64,000 bases of DNA from Sphaerotilus natans (GTDB taxonomy: Bacteria; Pseudomonadota; Gammaproteobacteria; Burkholderiales; Burkholderiaceae_C), in assembly GCF_900156335.1 (NCBI RefSeq), contig NZ_FTMZ01000019.1, positions 1 to 64,000 on the forward strand. The letters run 5' to 3'. Of the stretch, positions 28,086 through 37,638 are shown piece after piece. Below the pieces are notes generated by a model. It did no database searches. It was not told the origin of the DNA and saw nothing but the letters and a program-made list of their open reading frames with translations. Each line of letters begins with the position of its first letter. The first letter of the stretch is position 1. The position numbers and the translations under genes were made by a program.

Positions 28086-30028
28086 GCCGCCCTCCGGACC
28101 GCAGGAAAGGTCTTCGCGTCGATGATCTTCAGCGTCGCCGAGACGCTGCCGCTGCGGCCGTCCTCGAACTTGACCGCCGTCTCGATGAACTGCTCGGGCC
28201 GGCCGCCGTACATCGCGTCGATCAGCACCCGGTACTTGTCGGCGATGGCGCCGCGCTTGACCTTGCGGGTGCGGGTCATCTCGCCGTCGTCGGCGTCGAG
28301 CTCCTTGTGCAGCACCAGGAAGCGGTGGATCTGGCTGCCGGCGAGCATCTCGTCCTGCGCCAGGTCGGCGTTGGTCTTCTCGACGCACTCGCGCATCAGC
28401 TCGAGCACCTCCTTCTTGCCGGCCAGGTCGGTGTAGCCGGCATAGGGCAGGTTGCGCCGCTCGGCCCAGTTGCCTGCGGCCTCCATGTCGAGGTTGATGA
28501 AGGCGCAGACCCGGTCGCGGCCGTCGCCAAAGGCCACCGCCTCCTTGATGAAGGGGTAGAACTTCAGCTTGTTCTCGACGTACTTCGGGGCGAACATCGC
28601 GCCGTCGTGCGCGCCGCCCTTGATGCGGCCGACATCCTTGGCGCGGTCGATGATCTTCAGGTGGCCGGTGGCGTCGATGAAGCCGGCGTCGCCGCTGTGG
28701 TACCAGCCGTCCTTGGTCAGCACTTCCTCGGTGGCCTTCGGGTTCTTGTAGTACTCCTTCAGCAGGCCCGGCGACTTGATCATGATCTCGCCGGACTCGG
28801 CCAGGCGGATCTCGACGCCGTCGCAGGGCACGCCCACCGTGTCGGCGCGCGCCTCGTGATCGGGCTGCAGGCAGACGAAGACGGCCGTCTCGGTCGAGCC
28901 GTAGAGCTGTTTCAGGTTGATGCCGATCGAGCGGTAGAAGGTGAACAGGTCCGGGCCGATCGCCTCGCCGGCGGTGTAGGCCACGCGCACCCGGCTCAGG
29001 CCCAGCGTGTTGCGCAGCGGGCCGTAGATGCACAGGTCGCCCAGGCGGTACTTCAGCCGGTCCATGAAGCCGACCGGCTTGCCGTCCATCAGGTCCGGGC
29101 CGACGCGGCGCGCGTGCTCCATGAAGGTCCTGAACAGGCGCTTCTTCAGCGTGCCGGCATCCTCCATGCGGATGGTCACGCTGGTCAGCAGGCCCTCGAA
29201 GACCCGCGGCGGCGCGAAGTAGTAGGTCGGGCCGATCTCCTTCAGGTCGATCGTGACGGTGGCGGCCGACTCCGGGCAGTTGACGACATAGCCGCAGGCC
29301 AGCCACTGCGCGTAGCTGAAGATGTTCTGGCCGATCCAGGCCGGCGGCAGGTAGGCGAGTACCTCCTCGGCGGCGCTGAGGCGGTCGAACTTCGCGCCGG
29401 CCTGCGCGCGGTCGATCAGCGAGCGGTGGGTGTGCACCACGCCCTTCGGGTTGCCGGTGGTGCCGGAGGTGAAGAACATCGCCGCCACATCGCCCGGCTG
29501 CACCGCCTCGACCGCCCGATCGAAGAAGCCTGCATGGCGCGCCGCCCAGGCCTCGCCCTCGGCCAGCAGCGTGTCGATCGAGGCCAGGCCGGGCTCGTCG
29601 TACTTGCGCAGGCCGCGCGGATCGTCGTACCAGATGCGTGCGAGCTGCGGGCACTGCTCGCGGGCCTCGAGCAGCTTGTCGACCTGCTCCTGGTCCTCGA
29701 CCACCGCGAAGCCGACCTCGGCGTTGTTCAGCGGAAAGACATACTCGGCGCCGGTCGCGTCCTGGTAGAGCGGCACCGGAATGGCGCCCAGGCATTGCGC
29801 GGCCAGCATGGCCATCGTCAGCCGCGGCCGGTTGTCGCCGACCACCACCAGATGCTGGCCACGCTGCAGGCCGGCCGCGGCCAGGCCGGCGGCCATGCGG
29901 GCGACCTCGTCAGCCAGTCGTCGCCAGCTGCGGGTCTGCCAGATGCCGTATTCCTTCTCCCGGATGGCGTCTGCATCGGGGCGCTGCCGGGCGTGTTCCA
30001 GCAGCAGGCGCGGAAAGGTCGAGCTCAC
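28082..30028 (-). CDS. AMP-forming acyl-CoA ligase (long-chain fatty-acid-CoA ligase type)
   Basis: A 648-residue ANL-superfamily enzyme: carboxylate + ATP + CoA to acyl-CoA. The P-loop FTSGTTGNPKGVVHTH is intact, as are YGSTETAVF, the hinge region YHSGDAGFIDATGHLKIIDRAKD and a late KVKRG region. Its sequence is closest in style to the FadD-like ligases that head Liv operons in Burkholderiales. GTG start with a GAGGAGAC ribosome site. First gene of the operon, so transport and CoA activation of an organic or aromatic acid are probably coupled. Confidence 0.93.
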   Translation of the reverse strand: MSSTFPRLLLEHARQRPDADAIREKEYGIWQTRSWRRLADEVARMAAGLAAAGLQRGQHLVVVGDNRPRLTMAMLAAQCLGAIPVPLYQDATGAEYVFPLNNAEVGFAVVEDQEQVDKLLEAREQCPQLARIWYDDPRGLRKYDEPGLASIDTLLAEGEAWAARHAGFFDRAVEAVQPGDVAAMFFTSGTTGNPKGVVHTHRSLIDRAQAGAKFDRLSAAEEVLAYLPPAWIGQNIFSYAQWLACGYVVNCPESAATVTIDLKEIGPTYYFAPPRVFEGLLTSVTIRMEDAGTLKKRLFRTFMEHARRVGPDLMDGKPVGFMDRLKYRLGDLCIYGPLRNTLGLSRVRVAYTAGEAIGPDLFTFYRSIGINLKQLYGSTETAVFVCLQPDHEARADTVGVPCDGVEIRLAESGEIMIKSPGLLKEYYKNPKATEEVLTKDGWYHSGDAGFIDATGHLKIIDRAKDVGRIKGGAHDGAMFAPKYVENKLKFYPFIKEAVAFGDGRDRVCAFINLDMEAAGNWAERRNLPYAGYTDLAGKKEVLELMRECVEKTNADLAQDEMLAGSQIHRFLVLHKELDADDGEMTRTRKVKRGAIADKYRVLIDAMYGGRPEQFIETAVKFEDGRSGSVSATLKIIDAKTFPAVRRAA

Positions 30029-30199
30029 CGTGGCGTCTCCTCGTCCTCGTTGTCGGGGGGGATGCGGATCGGTGCCGGGCGGCAGATCCGTCTTGTTGTC
30101 CGTGAGGCATGGTAAGTCCGGGTTTGACGCCAGGATGTCAGCCTGACGACAATCCTAGGGACTCTCCCAAGCGGAGTTTCCCGATCTGGAGGCATCCCG
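30029..30199. promoter_or_regulatory. Divergent control region with palindrome between ligase operon and Crp/Fnr gene
   Basis: A perfect GTCAG-C-CTGAC palindrome at 30137-30147 lies inside a longer imperfect one (about 30133-30155, GGAT…ATCC). A dyad of this size between a Crp/Fnr-type gene and its divergent operon is a plausible operator. No matching -35/-10 chosen. Confidence 0.4.
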
Positions 30200-30946
30200 A
30201 TGAGCCTGATGACGCTGCGCGAGCGCTCCCGCCTTCCCTCGGCTGCGGAGCTGGACGGCATTCTCTGGCTCGGCACGCTGTCGTCCTCGCACCGACGGCT
30301 GGCGGCCGGCGCGATGCGGGTGGTGCAGGCCGATCCGGGCGAGGTGCTGTGCCGAACCGGCCGGCCGGCGGTCTACTGGTTCGGTGTCGTCGACGGCCTG
30401 CTGAAGATGAGCAGCGATGCCTGCGACGGTGGTGCGCCGCTGACCTTCACCGGCGTGCCGCCCGGAGCCTGGTTCGGCGAGGGCACGCTGCTCAAGGGCG
30501 AGGCCTACCGCTACAACATCGAGGCGCTGCGCCGCTCGGTGGTGGCGGGCATTCCGGTCGAGGTCTTCCATGAGCTGCTCGCCCACAGCCTGCCGTTCAA
30601 TCGCTTCGTGGTGAATCAGCTCAACGAGCGGCTGGGCCAGTTCATCGCCGCGCGCGAGATCGACCGCATTCACGATCCCGACTCGCGGGTGGCGCGCAAT
30701 CTGGCGGCGCTGTTCCATCCGGTGCTCTACCCGGGTGTCGGCGAGATGCTGCGCATCACCCAGCAGGAGCTGGGCTATCTGGTCGGGCTGTCGCGCCAGC
30801 GGGTCAACGAGGCGCTGCGCACGCTGCAGGCGCAGCAGCTCATCCGCATCGAGTACGGCGGCGTGCGGGTGCTGGATCTTCCGGGGCTGCGCACCTACGC
30901 GCCGGCCGACCGCATGTCTTCCGGCCCGCAGAGGGTGGCGACATGA
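30200..30946 (+). CDS. Crp/Fnr-family transcriptional regulator
   Basis: A 248-residue protein. Cyclic-nucleotide-like sensor domain (about residues 35-150, GEVLCRTGRPAVYWFGVVDGLLKM…PPGAWFGEGTLLKGEAYRYN) and a C-terminal winged helix with TQQELGYLVGLSRQRVNEALRTLQ (about 193-216). No FNR cysteine cluster, and the cAMP phosphate-binding RTA-type motif is not apparent, so the ligand is unknown. Divergent from the acyl-CoA ligase/Liv operon, its likely target. Its stop overlaps the next gene (ATGA). Confidence 0.88.
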   Translation: MSLMTLRERSRLPSAAELDGILWLGTLSSSHRRLAAGAMRVVQADPGEVLCRTGRPAVYWFGVVDGLLKMSSDACDGGAPLTFTGVPPGAWFGEGTLLKGEAYRYNIEALRRSVVAGIPVEVFHELLAHSLPFNRFVVNQLNERLGQFIAAREIDRIHDPDSRVARNLAALFHPVLYPGVGEMLRITQQELGYLVGLSRQRVNEALRTLQAQQLIRIEYGGVRVLDLPGLRTYAPADRMSSGPQRVAT

Positions 30947-31551
30947 CGGCCGCGGCACCCGGCGCAAGGGCGCGAATCGTCCGGGCCTGCCATGCCGGCG
31001 TGGCCGTGCTGCTGGTGGGCGTGCTGTCGCAGGCGCTGGCCGCCGGGCCGGCCGGGAGCGACGCTGTCTGGCGAGCGATGGACGACGGCGCAGCGGTGCT
31101 GATGCGCCATGCCGAGGCGCCGGGCGGTGGCGATCCGCCGGGTTTCCGGCTCGACGACTGCGCGACGCAGCGCAATCTCGACGAGGTCGGGCGCGATCAG
31201 GCGCGGCGCATCGGCCAGGCCTTCCGCGAGCGCGGCATCCGGGTCGGCCGGGTGCTCAGTTCGCGCTGGTGCCGGGCGCGCGACACGGCACGCCTGGCCT
31301 TCGGCGAGCCTGTCCACGAGGTCGAGATCTTCGATTCCTTCTTCGGCGCTCCGCAGCGGCGCGAGGTGCAGACGGCCGACGCGCGGCAGCTGCTGAGGCA
31401 GTGGCGCGGGCCGGGCGTGCTGGTGGTGATCACGCATCAGGTCAACATCACCGCGCTGACCGGCGTCTTTCCGGCCTCCGGGGAGGCGGTGGTGCTGGAC
31501 GTGCGCGACGCCGACCTGCCGCTGCGGGGGCGGATCCGGCCGGCCCCCTGA
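30943..31551 (+). CDS. Histidine phosphatase family protein with signal peptide (SixA-like)
   Basis: A 202-residue protein. An N-terminal hydrophobic segment (about residues 13-34, ending LAAG) suggests export. Catalytic RHAEAPGGGDPP carries the family RHG-type histidine (here RHA), with later SSRWCRARDTARLAF and ITHQVNITAL (second histidine). It would remove phosphate from a small metabolite or phosphohistidine in the periplasm; substrate unknown. Co-translated with the Crp/Fnr regulator through ATGA overlap. Confidence 0.85.
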   Translation: MTAAAPGARARIVRACHAGVAVLLVGVLSQALAAGPAGSDAVWRAMDDGAAVLMRHAEAPGGGDPPGFRLDDCATQRNLDEVGRDQARRIGQAFRERGIRVGRVLSSRWCRARDTARLAFGEPVHEVEIFDSFFGAPQRREVQTADARQLLRQWRGPGVLVVITHQVNITALTGVFPASGEAVVLDVRDADLPLRGRIRPAP

Positions 31552-31553
31552 AC

Positions 31554-32570
31554 TCAGTGCACGAAGCCGATCGGCGAGCGCCGCCCGGTGCCGGCCTCGG
31601 GCAGGTCGGCCAGCAGGATGGTGGTGCGCCGTGCCAGCTTGGCGTTGCCGAAGGCGGTCATCCAGGCGCGGCGCATCTCGCGCGGGGCCATCTCGGCGAA
31701 GCGCTCGAGCACCGCCTCCGACGGCGTCTCGTCGAAGCGCCGGCCCCAGTCGTGCGCGGCGCGGATCGAGGCGTGCAGCCTGAGCGCGATCTGGCGCGCG
31801 GCGGCCGCGTCCGGCCGTTCGATCTCGTGCACGTTGACCCGGTTGAGGATGGGCTCGGGGATCGCGCGCTCGTCGTTGGCGGTGGCGACCCAGATGACCT
31901 GGCTGGCGTCGATCGGCACTTCGGCGAACTCGTCGGTGAAGCTGTGCGCGGTGTCGTGCTCGAGCAGGCTGTAGAGCGAGCCCAGCGGGTCGTAGGCCTG
32001 CTCGCCGCCGGCCTTGTCGATCTCGTCGATGACGATGACTGGATTGGCGTACTGACCGTCGACCAGCGTCTCGAAGACCTTGCCGGGGCGCGCGCCCTTC
32101 CATTGGCTGGAGGCGCCCGAGAGCACCCAGCCGGCGGTCAGCGAGCTCATCGGCACCATCCCCATTCCGGTGCCCAGCAGCCCGGCCAGCGCCCTGGCGA
32201 AGTGCGTCTTGCCCACGCCGGGCGGACCCAGCAGCAGCATCGGCGTGATCTCGAGCGCGTCGCCGCTGTCCTCGCACAGCGCGATCTGGCGGCGCACGTC
32301 GTCGAGCACCGCATGGAAGTTGGGCAGCTCCTCGTAGAGGTGTGCCATCGCCGGCAGACCGGCGGGCTTGACCTGGAAGCGCTCGGGGCCTTTTTCCAGC
32401 ATGCGCTCGTAGGTGGCACGCAGGTTCTCGTGTTCCTTGCCGGCGAGCTTGCCGAGGCGCCGCTCGACCTCGTCGAGCCGGTAGACGGAGCGCATCCGTG
32501 CGATCGGGATCGCTCCGCGGGGAGAGTCCGCACCCGTGGTGCAGACCAGTTCCGTGCGTGGGGGCAGCAT
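31554..32570 (-). CDS. Stand-alone AAA+ ATPase (Lon-like ATPase domain without protease)
   Basis: A 338-residue protein. Residues 1-105 form a helical N-domain; the AAA+ module follows with Walker A GPPGVGKTHFA, Walker B VIVIDEID, sensor 1 VATAND (IWVATANDE) and an arginine-finger-like NRV. The style is that of Lon, but there is no serine-lysine protease domain. The start at 32570 has AGGAG 8 nt upstream; the frame is open further upstream without support. It ends 2 bp from the convergent phosphatase. Remodelling or chaperone activity is likely; the client is unknown. It is on the same strand as the T2SS genes, 137 bp after gspF. Confidence 0.85.
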   Translation of the reverse strand: MLPPRTELVCTTGADSPRGAIPIARMRSVYRLDEVERRLGKLAGKEHENLRATYERMLEKGPERFQVKPAGLPAMAHLYEELPNFHAVLDDVRRQIALCEDSGDALEITPMLLLGPPGVGKTHFARALAGLLGTGMGMVPMSSLTAGWVLSGASSQWKGARPGKVFETLVDGQYANPVIVIDEIDKAGGEQAYDPLGSLYSLLEHDTAHSFTDEFAEVPIDASQVIWVATANDERAIPEPILNRVNVHEIERPDAAAARQIALRLHASIRAAHDWGRRFDETPSEAVLERFAEMAPREMRRAWMTAFGNAKLARRTTILLADLPEAGTGRRSPIGFVH

Positions 32571-32707
32571 GTCAGTCTCCTGAAGATCCGGGAATCCGGG
32601 AACCTGCGCTGAAGACAAGCATGCCGCAGGCCAGGGCGGCCTGTCACTCGGGGATGCTCCCGCAAGTCGGGGCTGATCCGCTGATCCGTGCCCTGCGGCA
32701 CGACCGC

Positions 32708-33934
32708 TCACTTGACGAAAGTATTGAGCTGGATGATCGGCAGCAGCACCGCCAGCACGATCACCATGACGATGCCGCCCATGCCGACGATCAGCAGCGG
32801 CTCCAGGATCGTGGCGGTCTGCATCGCGCGGCGCTGCACCTCGGCGCCGAGCTGGGTGGCGGCACGCTGCAGCATCAGCGGCAGCTCGCCGGTCTGCTCG
32901 CCCAGGCGAGCGAACATCGCCAGCAGCCCCGGAAAGCGCTTCTTGGCCGCCAGCGCCGAGGCCAGCGGCGCGCCCTCGCGCACCTGCACCAGCGCCTCCA
33001 TCGCGTCGGCGCGCATCGCGCGGTTGGAGAGCGTCTCGGCCGCGGCCTGCAGCGCCTTCAGGATCGGCACCCCTGAGCCGGCCAGCATCGCCAGCGTGCC
33101 GGCGAAGCGCGCCGCGTTGTAGCCGCGCGCCAGCCGCCCGAACAGCGGCAGGCGCAGCACCGCCGCGTCGAGCCGCTCGCGGGTGGCCTCGTTGCGGCGC
33201 ATCAGCACCAGGGCGGTGCCGGCGCCGATCAGCGCCAGCAGCAGTGCCCAGCCCCACTGGCGCAGGAAGGCGCTGATCGCCAGCATCGCGCTGGTCAGCA
33301 GCGGCAGCGCCTTCTTGCTGCCGGCGAAGACCTGCGCGACCTGCGGCACCACATAGGTGACCAGAAAGATGACGATCACGACCGCCACCACCGAGACGAT
33401 GGCCGGATACAGCGTCGCGCCGATCAGCTTGGCCTTGAGCGCCTGGCGCTCCTCCAGGTCGTCGGCCAGGCGCTCGAGCACCCGGCCGAGCTGGCCGCTC
33501 TGCTCGCCGGCGGCCACCACCGCGCGGTAGACCTCGTCGAACTCGCGCGGCGCGCCTGACAGCGCCCGCGCGAAGGGCGAGCCGGCGTTGACCTCGGCGC
33601 GCAGGTGCGCGAGCAGCTCGCGCTGACGCGGCTCCTCGGCCTCGTCGGCCAGCGCGGTCAGCGCGCGCTCCAGCGGCAGTCCGGCGGCCACCAGGCCGGC
33701 GAGCTGGCGTGTCCAGACCGCCAGCGTGGTCGCGGTGAAGACCCGCCGGCGCAGCAGCGAGGCGCCCGCACCGTTGCCGCTGGCCTCGCTCTCGGAGGTT
33801 ACCGGGCTGACCTCCAGCGGCACCAGCGACCGCGCGCGCAGCTGCGCGCGCACCGCACGGGCGCTGTCGCCCTCGAGCAGGCCGCTCTGCGTCTTGCCGC
33901 TGGCGTCGAGCGCCTCGAATCGGTAGGCAGGCAT
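32708..33934 (-). CDS. gspF: Type II secretion inner-membrane protein GspF
   Basis: A 408-residue polytopic platform protein with two GspF/PilC domains (about residues 70-195 and 275-400), each followed by hydrophobic helices (around 170-190, 220-240, 375-400). The opening YRFEALDASGKTQSGLLEGDSARAVRAQLR is typical. It connects the GspE ATPase to the pseudopilus. Last gene of the gsp operon, 15 bp after gspE. Confidence 0.96.
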   Translation of the reverse strand: MPAYRFEALDASGKTQSGLLEGDSARAVRAQLRARSLVPLEVSPVTSESEASGNGAGASLLRRRVFTATTLAVWTRQLAGLVAAGLPLERALTALADEAEEPRQRELLAHLRAEVNAGSPFARALSGAPREFDEVYRAVVAAGEQSGQLGRVLERLADDLEERQALKAKLIGATLYPAIVSVVAVVIVIFLVTYVVPQVAQVFAGSKKALPLLTSAMLAISAFLRQWGWALLLALIGAGTALVLMRRNEATRERLDAAVLRLPLFGRLARGYNAARFAGTLAMLAGSGVPILKALQAAAETLSNRAMRADAMEALVQVREGAPLASALAAKKRFPGLLAMFARLGEQTGELPLMLQRAATQLGAEVQRRAMQTATILEPLLIVGMGGIVMVIVLAVLLPIIQLNTFVK

Positions 33935-33949
33935 CAGGCTGGATTCCGG

Positions 33950-35365
33950 TCAGTCCCGCGTCACCCGCAGCAGCTCTTCCATCGAGGTGATGCCGGCGGC
34001 CACCAGGCGTTCGCCGTCCTCGCGCATCGAGCGCAGGCCGGCGGCGCGGGCGGCGGCGATCAGCTCGGACTCGGGCGCGCGTGCATGGATCAGCGCCTGC
34101 ACCCGCTCATCGACCGTCATCAGCTCGTAGACGCCGGTGCGGCCCTTGTAGCCGCTGTGGCCGCAGTGCTCGCAGCCGACCGGATGCCACAGGCCGTCCT
34201 CGCCCTGGCGGCGGCAGTGCGGGCAGAGCTTGCGCACCAGGCGCTGCGCCAGCACGCCCAGCAGCGACGACGACAGCAGGAAGGGCTCGATGCCCATGTC
34301 GGTCAGGCGGGTGACGGCGCTGGGCGCGTCGTTGGTGTGCAGCGTGGCCAGCACCAGGTGGCCAGTCAGCGAGGCCTGCACCGCGATCTGCGCCGTCTCG
34401 TGGTCGCGGATCTCGCCGATCATGATGACGTCCGGGTCCTGGCGCAGGATGGCGCGCAGCGCCTTGGCGAAGGTCAGGTCGATCTTGGCGTTGACCTGGG
34501 TCTGGCCGATGCCGGCGAGCTCGTACTCGACCGGATCCTCGACCGTCAGCACATTGGTGGTCGAGGTGTCGACCTGGCCGAGCGCGGCGTAGAGCGTGGT
34601 CGTCTTGCCCGAGCCGGTCGGGCCGGTCACCAGCACGATGCCGTGCGGCTGGGCGATGCGCTGCGAGAAGCGCGCCAGCGTGTCGCCCTGCATGCCGAGG
34701 CTGGCCAGCGAGAACTTCGCCTCGCCCTTGTCGAGCAGGCGCAGCACCGCGCGCTCGCCATGCACGCCCGGCAGCGTCGACACCCGCACGTCGATCGCGC
34801 GCCCGCCGATGCGCAGCGAGATGCGGCCGTCCTGCGGCAGCCGCTTCTCGGCGATGTCGAGCTCGGCCATGATCTTCAGCCGGCTGATCAGCGCGGCGTG
34901 CAGCGCCTTGTTGGGCTGCACCACCTCGCGCAGCGTGCCGTCGACGCGGAAGCGCACCGCCGACGAGCGCTCGTAGGGCTCGATGTGGATGTCGCTGGCG
35001 CCGTCCTTGGCCGCCTGGGTCAGCAGCGCGTTGAGCATGCGGATGATCGGCGCGTCATCGGCCGCCTCGAGCAGATCCTCCACGGCGGGCAGGTCCTGCA
35101 TCATGCGGCTCAGGTCGACCGCGCTCTCGACCTCGCCGATGACCGCCGCGGCGCTGGACTCGCCGCCGGCATAGGCCTGGGCGATGCGCTGGGCCAGACG
35201 CTCGGAGGCCTCCAGCTCGACCGCATCGACCGCATGCAGGCGCATGACCTCGGCCAGCGCGGCGCGCGGGGCCTGGGCGTCGGCCCACAGCACCAGGCGC
35301 TCGCCGTCGTCCTCGAGCAGCAGGCGCTGCGACTTGGCCCAGGCATAGGGCAGGGGATGGCGCAC
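33950..35365 (-). CDS. gspE: Type II secretion ATPase GspE
   Basis: A 471-residue hexameric motor. Seen: Walker [11 protein letters not shown], Asp box and Walker B region [16 protein letters not shown], histidine box [12 protein letters not shown], and a zinc-binding CPHC…CEHC pair. The N1 domain found in longer GspE proteins is mostly absent, so the GspL docking surface is short. The GTG start at 35365 is chosen because AAGGAA precedes it and the family N-terminus ([13 protein letters not shown]) begins there; the frame upstream shadows gspD. Confidence 0.95.
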   Translation of the reverse strand: MRHPLPYAWAKSQRLLLEDDGERLVLWADAQAPRAALAEVMRLHAVDAVELEASERLAQRIAQAYAGGESSAAAVIGEVESAVDLSRMMQDLPAVEDLLEAADDAPIIRMLNALLTQAAKDGASDIHIEPYERSSAVRFRVDGTLREVVQPNKALHAALISRLKIMAELDIAEKRLPQDGRISLRIGGRAIDVRVSTLPGVHGERAVLRLLDKGEAKFSLASLGMQGDTLARFSQRIAQPHGIVLVTGPTGSGKTTTLYAALGQVDTSTTNVLTVEDPVEYELAGIGQTQVNAKIDLTFAKALRAILRQDPDVIMIGEIRDHETAQIAVQASLTGHLVLATLHTNDAPSAVTRLTDMGIEPFLLSSSLLGVLAQRLVRKLCPHCRRQGEDGLWHPVGCEHCGHSGYKGRTGVYELMTVDERVQALIHARAPESELIAAARAAGLRSMREDGERLVAAGITSMEELLRVTRD

Positions 35366-35400
35366 GGCAGGATTCCTTGGCGGGATCGGGCTTGTCGGGG

Positions 35401-37638
35401 TCAGGGCAGGGAGCCGTTGGCGGCGGCCGGGGGCCGTGGCGCTGCCGGCGCTGTGGGCGCCGACGGTGTGGCGGCCGGCCGCTCGGGCAGGGCCGGCAGC
35501 ACCGGCGCGTCGTTGATGTTGCCCAGCGTCGCCGACGGGGTCGGCTGGCTGGTCTGCTGGCGGGCGCGGATCGCCTCGTAGCGGTCCAGCGTCAGTGCGG
35601 TGGCGTCGGCCTGGGTGCGCATCACCACCGGGCGCAGGAAGACCAGCAGATTGGTCTTGACCCGCTTGCGCGAGCCCGACTTGAACAGGTTGCCCACCAG
35701 CGGCAGCGAGGCCAGGCCCGGCACCCGGTCCTCGCCGTCGCCGAACTCGTCCTTGAGCAGACCGCCCAGCACCATGATCTGGCCGTCGTCGACCACCACG
35801 GTGGTCTCGATCGCGCTCTTGTCGGTGGTCGGCCCGCTGGTGGTGCTGGTGCTGACGACGCTGGAGTTTTCCTGATAGACCTGCATGCGCACCGTGCCGT
35901 TCTCGCCGATCTGCGGCTTCAGGCGCAGCGTCAGGCCCACGTCCTTGCGCTCGATGGTCTGGAAGGGGTTGGTGGAATTGCTGCTCGAGCCGGTGCCGGT
36001 GAAGCTGCCGGTGACGAAGGGCACGTTCTGGCCGATGACGATCTTGGCCTCCTCGTTGTCGAGCGCGACCAGGTTGGGCGTCGACAGCACGTTGGCGCCG
36101 GCCTCGGACTCCAGGAAGCGAGCCAGCGCGCCCAGCGTGTAGACGCCGTTGACCGCCTGGATCAGGCCGACGTTCAGGCCGTTGCCCAGCAGGCTCGAGG
36201 CGGTGGTGGTCGCGCTCAGCGAGGAGGTCGTCGTCGTCGACAGGTTGACGATGTTGCCGGTCGAGCCGTAGTTGGTGCCGGCCACCAGACCATACTTGTC
36301 GCCGTTCTTGCCCAGCAGGCCCTGCCACTGGAAGCCGAACTCGGCGGTCTTGTTCGCGTCGATCTTGACGATCATCGACTCGACATAGACCTGGGCGCGG
36401 CGCGCGTCGAGCTGGTCGATGACCGCGCGCAGCTGGCGGTACATCGGCTCCGGTGCGGTGATGATCAGCGCGTTGGTGGCCGGATCGGCCTGGATGAAGC
36501 CGCCGGTCGACGGGCTGGCCGCGGCGCTGACCGGGCTGGTCGACTGGGTCGAGGCACCGCTGCTGCCGGTCTGGCCAGCCGTCGTGCCCAGGCCGCCGCC
36601 GCTGGCGGCGGTGCCGCTGCCCAGGCCGCCCGCGCCCGACAGGCCGCCGGCGCTGCCGCTTCCGCCCCCGCTGCCGCCGGCGCTGAAGGCCGCGCGCAGC
36701 ACGGTGGCCAGCCGGGTGGCATCGGCGTTCTTCAGGTAGACGACGCGGATGTTGCCGGTCGCCTCGGCACCGGTGGGCGGCTGGTCCAGCTTGCTGATGA
36801 CCGAGCGGATGGCCGCCAGCCGCGCGGCATTGGGCGCGCGGATCAGCAGCGCGTTGGTGCGCGGGTCGGCCAGCACCGAGACCGCGCCGCCGGTGGTGGC
36901 CGGCGCCGCGCCGGGCGTGCCGCCGGCCGAGCTGTCGGCGAAGCGCTGCACCATCTGCGCGATGTCGGAGGCCACCGCATGCTTGACCGGAACCACCTCG
37001 ACATCGGTGGCTGCCGGCGTGTCCAGCGCGGCGATGATCTTGGCCAGCCGCTGCAGGTTGTCGGCGTAGTCGGTGATGATCAGCGTGTTGTTGCCCGGGT
37101 TGGCGTTGATGGTGTTGTTCGGCGAGATCAGCGGGCGCAGCACCGTCACCAGGTTGTTGACGTTCTCGTGCTTCAGGCTGAAGACCTGGGTCAGGATCTG
37201 GTCGCCCGAGCGCACCACCTGACCGACCGAGACGGTGCCGGTCTGCAGCTTGGCCTCGGCCTCGGGGACCACCTTGAGCAGGCCGGAGACCTCGATGACG
37301 GTGAAGCCCAGGCCGCGCAGCGCGGACATGAAGTTCAGGAAGGCCTCGCGCTCGGTCAGCGGCTGCTCGCTGTAGAGCGTCATCTGGCCGCGCACCCGCG
37401 GGTCGACCACGATCTGGCGCTTGACGATCGCCGCCATCGCCCGCGCGACCGCGTCGATCTCGGCATTGACGAAGTTGACGGTGACCTTCTGGGCGCTGGC
37501 GGCGGCCGCGCGGCGGCTGCCCTGCTGGGCCAGCGCGTCGGACGCGGGGGCGAGACCGCCCAGCGCGGTCAGGCCGGCCAGGGCGGCGGCGAGCAGGCGC
37601 GGCGGCACGGGAGGGCGGGAGCACGGCTTCATGGTCAT
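35401..37638 (-). CDS. gspD: Type II secretion outer-membrane secretin GspD
   Basis: A 745-residue secretin. Signal peptide at residues 1-38, then N0 ([27 protein letters not shown]), three N domains, and the C-terminal secretin domain ([20 protein letters not shown] end). Between N2 and N3 lies a long glycine/serine/threonine-rich insertion (about residues 320-385) not needed for the fold. The proline/alanine tail (last 50 residues) resembles pilotin-binding S-domains. The start is at 37638, overlapping the gspN stop as ATGA; ATG at 37632 is equally possible. Confidence 0.95.
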   Translation of the reverse strand: MTMKPCSRPPVPPRLLAAALAGLTALGGLAPASDALAQQGSRRAAAASAQKVTVNFVNAEIDAVARAMAAIVKRQIVVDPRVRGQMTLYSEQPLTEREAFLNFMSALRGLGFTVIEVSGLLKVVPEAEAKLQTGTVSVGQVVRSGDQILTQVFSLKHENVNNLVTVLRPLISPNNTINANPGNNTLIITDYADNLQRLAKIIAALDTPAATDVEVVPVKHAVASDIAQMVQRFADSSAGGTPGAAPATTGGAVSVLADPRTNALLIRAPNAARLAAIRSVISKLDQPPTGAEATGNIRVVYLKNADATRLATVLRAAFSAGGSGGGSGSAGGLSGAGGLGSGTAASGGGLGTTAGQTGSSGASTQSTSPVSAAASPSTGGFIQADPATNALIITAPEPMYRQLRAVIDQLDARRAQVYVESMIVKIDANKTAEFGFQWQGLLGKNGDKYGLVAGTNYGSTGNIVNLSTTTTSSLSATTTASSLLGNGLNVGLIQAVNGVYTLGALARFLESEAGANVLSTPNLVALDNEEAKIVIGQNVPFVTGSFTGTGSSSNSTNPFQTIERKDVGLTLRLKPQIGENGTVRMQVYQENSSVVSTSTTSGPTTDKSAIETTVVVDDGQIMVLGGLLKDEFGDGEDRVPGLASLPLVGNLFKSGSRKRVKTNLLVFLRPVVMRTQADATALTLDRYEAIRARQQTSQPTPSATLGNINDAPVLPALPERPAATPSAPTAPAAPRPPAAANGSLP

